From Mya arenaria (taxonomy: Eukaryota > Mollusca > Bivalvia > Myida > Myidae), in assembly GCF_026914265.1 (NCBI RefSeq), contig NC_069135.1, positions 34,233,756 to 34,297,755 on the forward strand: a stretch of 64,000 nucleotides of DNA, written 5' to 3'. Position 1 is the stretch's first letter. The number at the start of each line of letters is the position of its first letter. A program made the translations under genes and the position numbers. Under the pieces are notes generated by a model. It searched no databases. It was not told where the DNA came from and saw nothing but the letters and a program-made list of their open reading frames with translations. Below, one piece after another: positions 62,625 through 64,000 of this stretch.

Positions 62625-64000
62625 CTGAAAAAAATACCAATTTTTAATCAAGTCATAAAGGCATTGGACGAATGGTGTTTCCTTTAGAATCAGTAAATTG
62701 AAGGATGGAAGTTTAAAGTACAGTGGAGCCCTGTTGGCTCGAACTCCAAGGGGCCAGCAAAAATATCTCGAACCTCGGGGAGTTTGAGCCAAGCGGGAAT
62801 TTTTACATTCAGTTTCGGTCTTTTAGATCCAGATCGAGACAAAGAGAAAATCGAGTAAAGCGAGTTCGACCCAACGGGGTTCGACTGTAGTTTTATAGTA
62901 CAAAGCCGTAATAAGGTATATCAACCATATAGTTTATATTGCAGAAACAACTGCAAAACGAATTTCAAGCATACTTTCAACATGCACAAACTATCTTAAA
63001 AATGCGACATCGTGTTATGCCGGCTTCCCACCATTTGCAATGTTAAGAGGTATTTAAAAGCCTAAAGTAATAAATAATGTTATCTTAAGCAGTGAAGTAT
63101 ACTCTAAGCGCTCAAGATTAGATTATGCTTTAATTATAAAAGCTGCATTTATTTAAAGTGCCATAGTAAAGTTTGATAAAGTTATATTGAGAAAGATGTG
63201 AAAGTTTTAAGTGGGAACGTTCAAATTTATGTTTAACTTTTCTTGATAAGAAACTCAGGTGGTTTAAAGTTAACCTTAAAGCAAACACAGAGTGACTTAA
63301 TTTGTAAGGCTTTTGATTTAGAAATAAATGTTTGAGCACTCAGCTTGCATTTAATTTATGAGGCCCTCAAGTGTAATATATTTTGTAATTTTGTGTATTT
63401 GAATGTTTATTAAGGAATGGGTCTATATTTACTACAAAATTATGCAAGGCAATTGAAAATACTAAATATTGGTAAGACCCCATATACAAATCGTCTATGT
63501 TATAAAATGTTATGTAATTCTAAGATGCTGACCAAGAAAATTGATTTCAAAAAGGCAAATAAAAGAAACAAAATATTATAGCTTCTGGTTACAGATTGAT
63601 ACAGGCACTGAAATGCATTTGACTCAAAGCCACCGGGCTTGGCAATGTTTGGGGGAACCATTTAAGATAGAAAACCACCCATCTTCTTTTTTAATATAGT
63701 TAATGCAAACAAAATGGTCATTATAGTTCTGTTACATACTAATAAAGGTCAATTTAAACACATTGGTTGTTAATCTATGAAATTACTATGGTCAATAATA
63801 TTTCTGCAGTGCATGGGACCAAATTATGTTGGGACATTCATCATAAGACGCCACGCAACTATAAGTAACCAAATCGAAGACGTTTAAATTCACCTTAAAA
63901 CAACTTATAATACGATTATATATGGTTTTTGGCTATTGGTCTTGCATTTACTCTTTTAATCACCTTAAAATCCAATGACTTATAGCAATAAACAGTGTCA
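62625..64000. other. Intron of the TPR gene, one MITE
   Basis: The next upstream exon of the TPR gene should lie here or beyond the edge, but I found none ending in phase 0. Apart from the MITE at 62,721-62,887 the sequence is AT-rich and featureless to me. Confidence 0.45.
62721..62887. mobile_element. TA-flanked MITE, intact copy
   Basis: CAGTGGAGCCCTGTTGG at the left and CCAACGGGGTTCGACTG at the right are inverted and flanked by TA on both sides. This fits a Tc1/mariner-type non-autonomous element. A second inner inversion (TCGAACTC / GAGTTCGA) extends the arms. It is 167 bases long and matches the outer element at 8,342-8,866. Confidence 0.8.

Overview
The window looks like nuclear DNA of a bivalve or close molluscan relative. 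It is AT-rich, its genes have short exons in long introns with GT..AG borders, it is crowded with short inverted-repeat transposons (MITEs), tRNA-like SINEs and minisatellites, and it carries a secreted superoxide-dismutase-like gene of the dominin/cavortin type plus small secreted proteins with lustrin-like cysteine repeats. The organism is inferred from these features, not proven. All gene models were assembled by hand from reading frame and intron phase; they are predictions.

Layout. 1-4,100: no gene, several fold-back and inverted-repeat elements. 4,216-19,162 (+): an eleven-exon coiled-coil protein whose introns hold an 83-bp repeat copying a splice donor, a SINE, nested MITEs and a 145-bp tandem element. 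19,163-21,146: repeats only. 21,147-23,848 and 25,092-26,666 (-): two tandem copies of a three-exon gene for a 104-residue secreted 12-cysteine protein; intron 1 of the first copy holds a gag-containing retroelement fossil that the second copy lacks. 29,039-30,497 (+): a two-exon coiled-coil protein of 303 residues. 31,970-35,668 (-): a single 3.7-kb coding exon for an extremely acidic repeat protein with four poly-aspartate runs, about eight 40-residue repeats and an LEA-like tail. 39,133-46,716 (-): five exons of a secreted SOD-like protein with a degraded copper site, with two minisatellites in its second intron. 46,717-50,353: no gene seen. 50,354-62,624 (-): fourteen 3' exons of a TPR protein that continues beyond the right edge, with a 2.4-kb minisatellite of 47-bp units in its first visible intron.

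The genes do not form an obvious pathway. Two loci encode secreted proteins (SOD-like and cysteine-repeat), of kinds known from molluscan haemolymph, mucus or shell; the coiled-coil and TPR genes look intracellular. The most unusual item is the acidic repeat protein, for which I recognise no family. The densest non-coding signals are several MITE families present in two to five copies each, and minisatellites that appear to have grown out of gene or transposon sequence.
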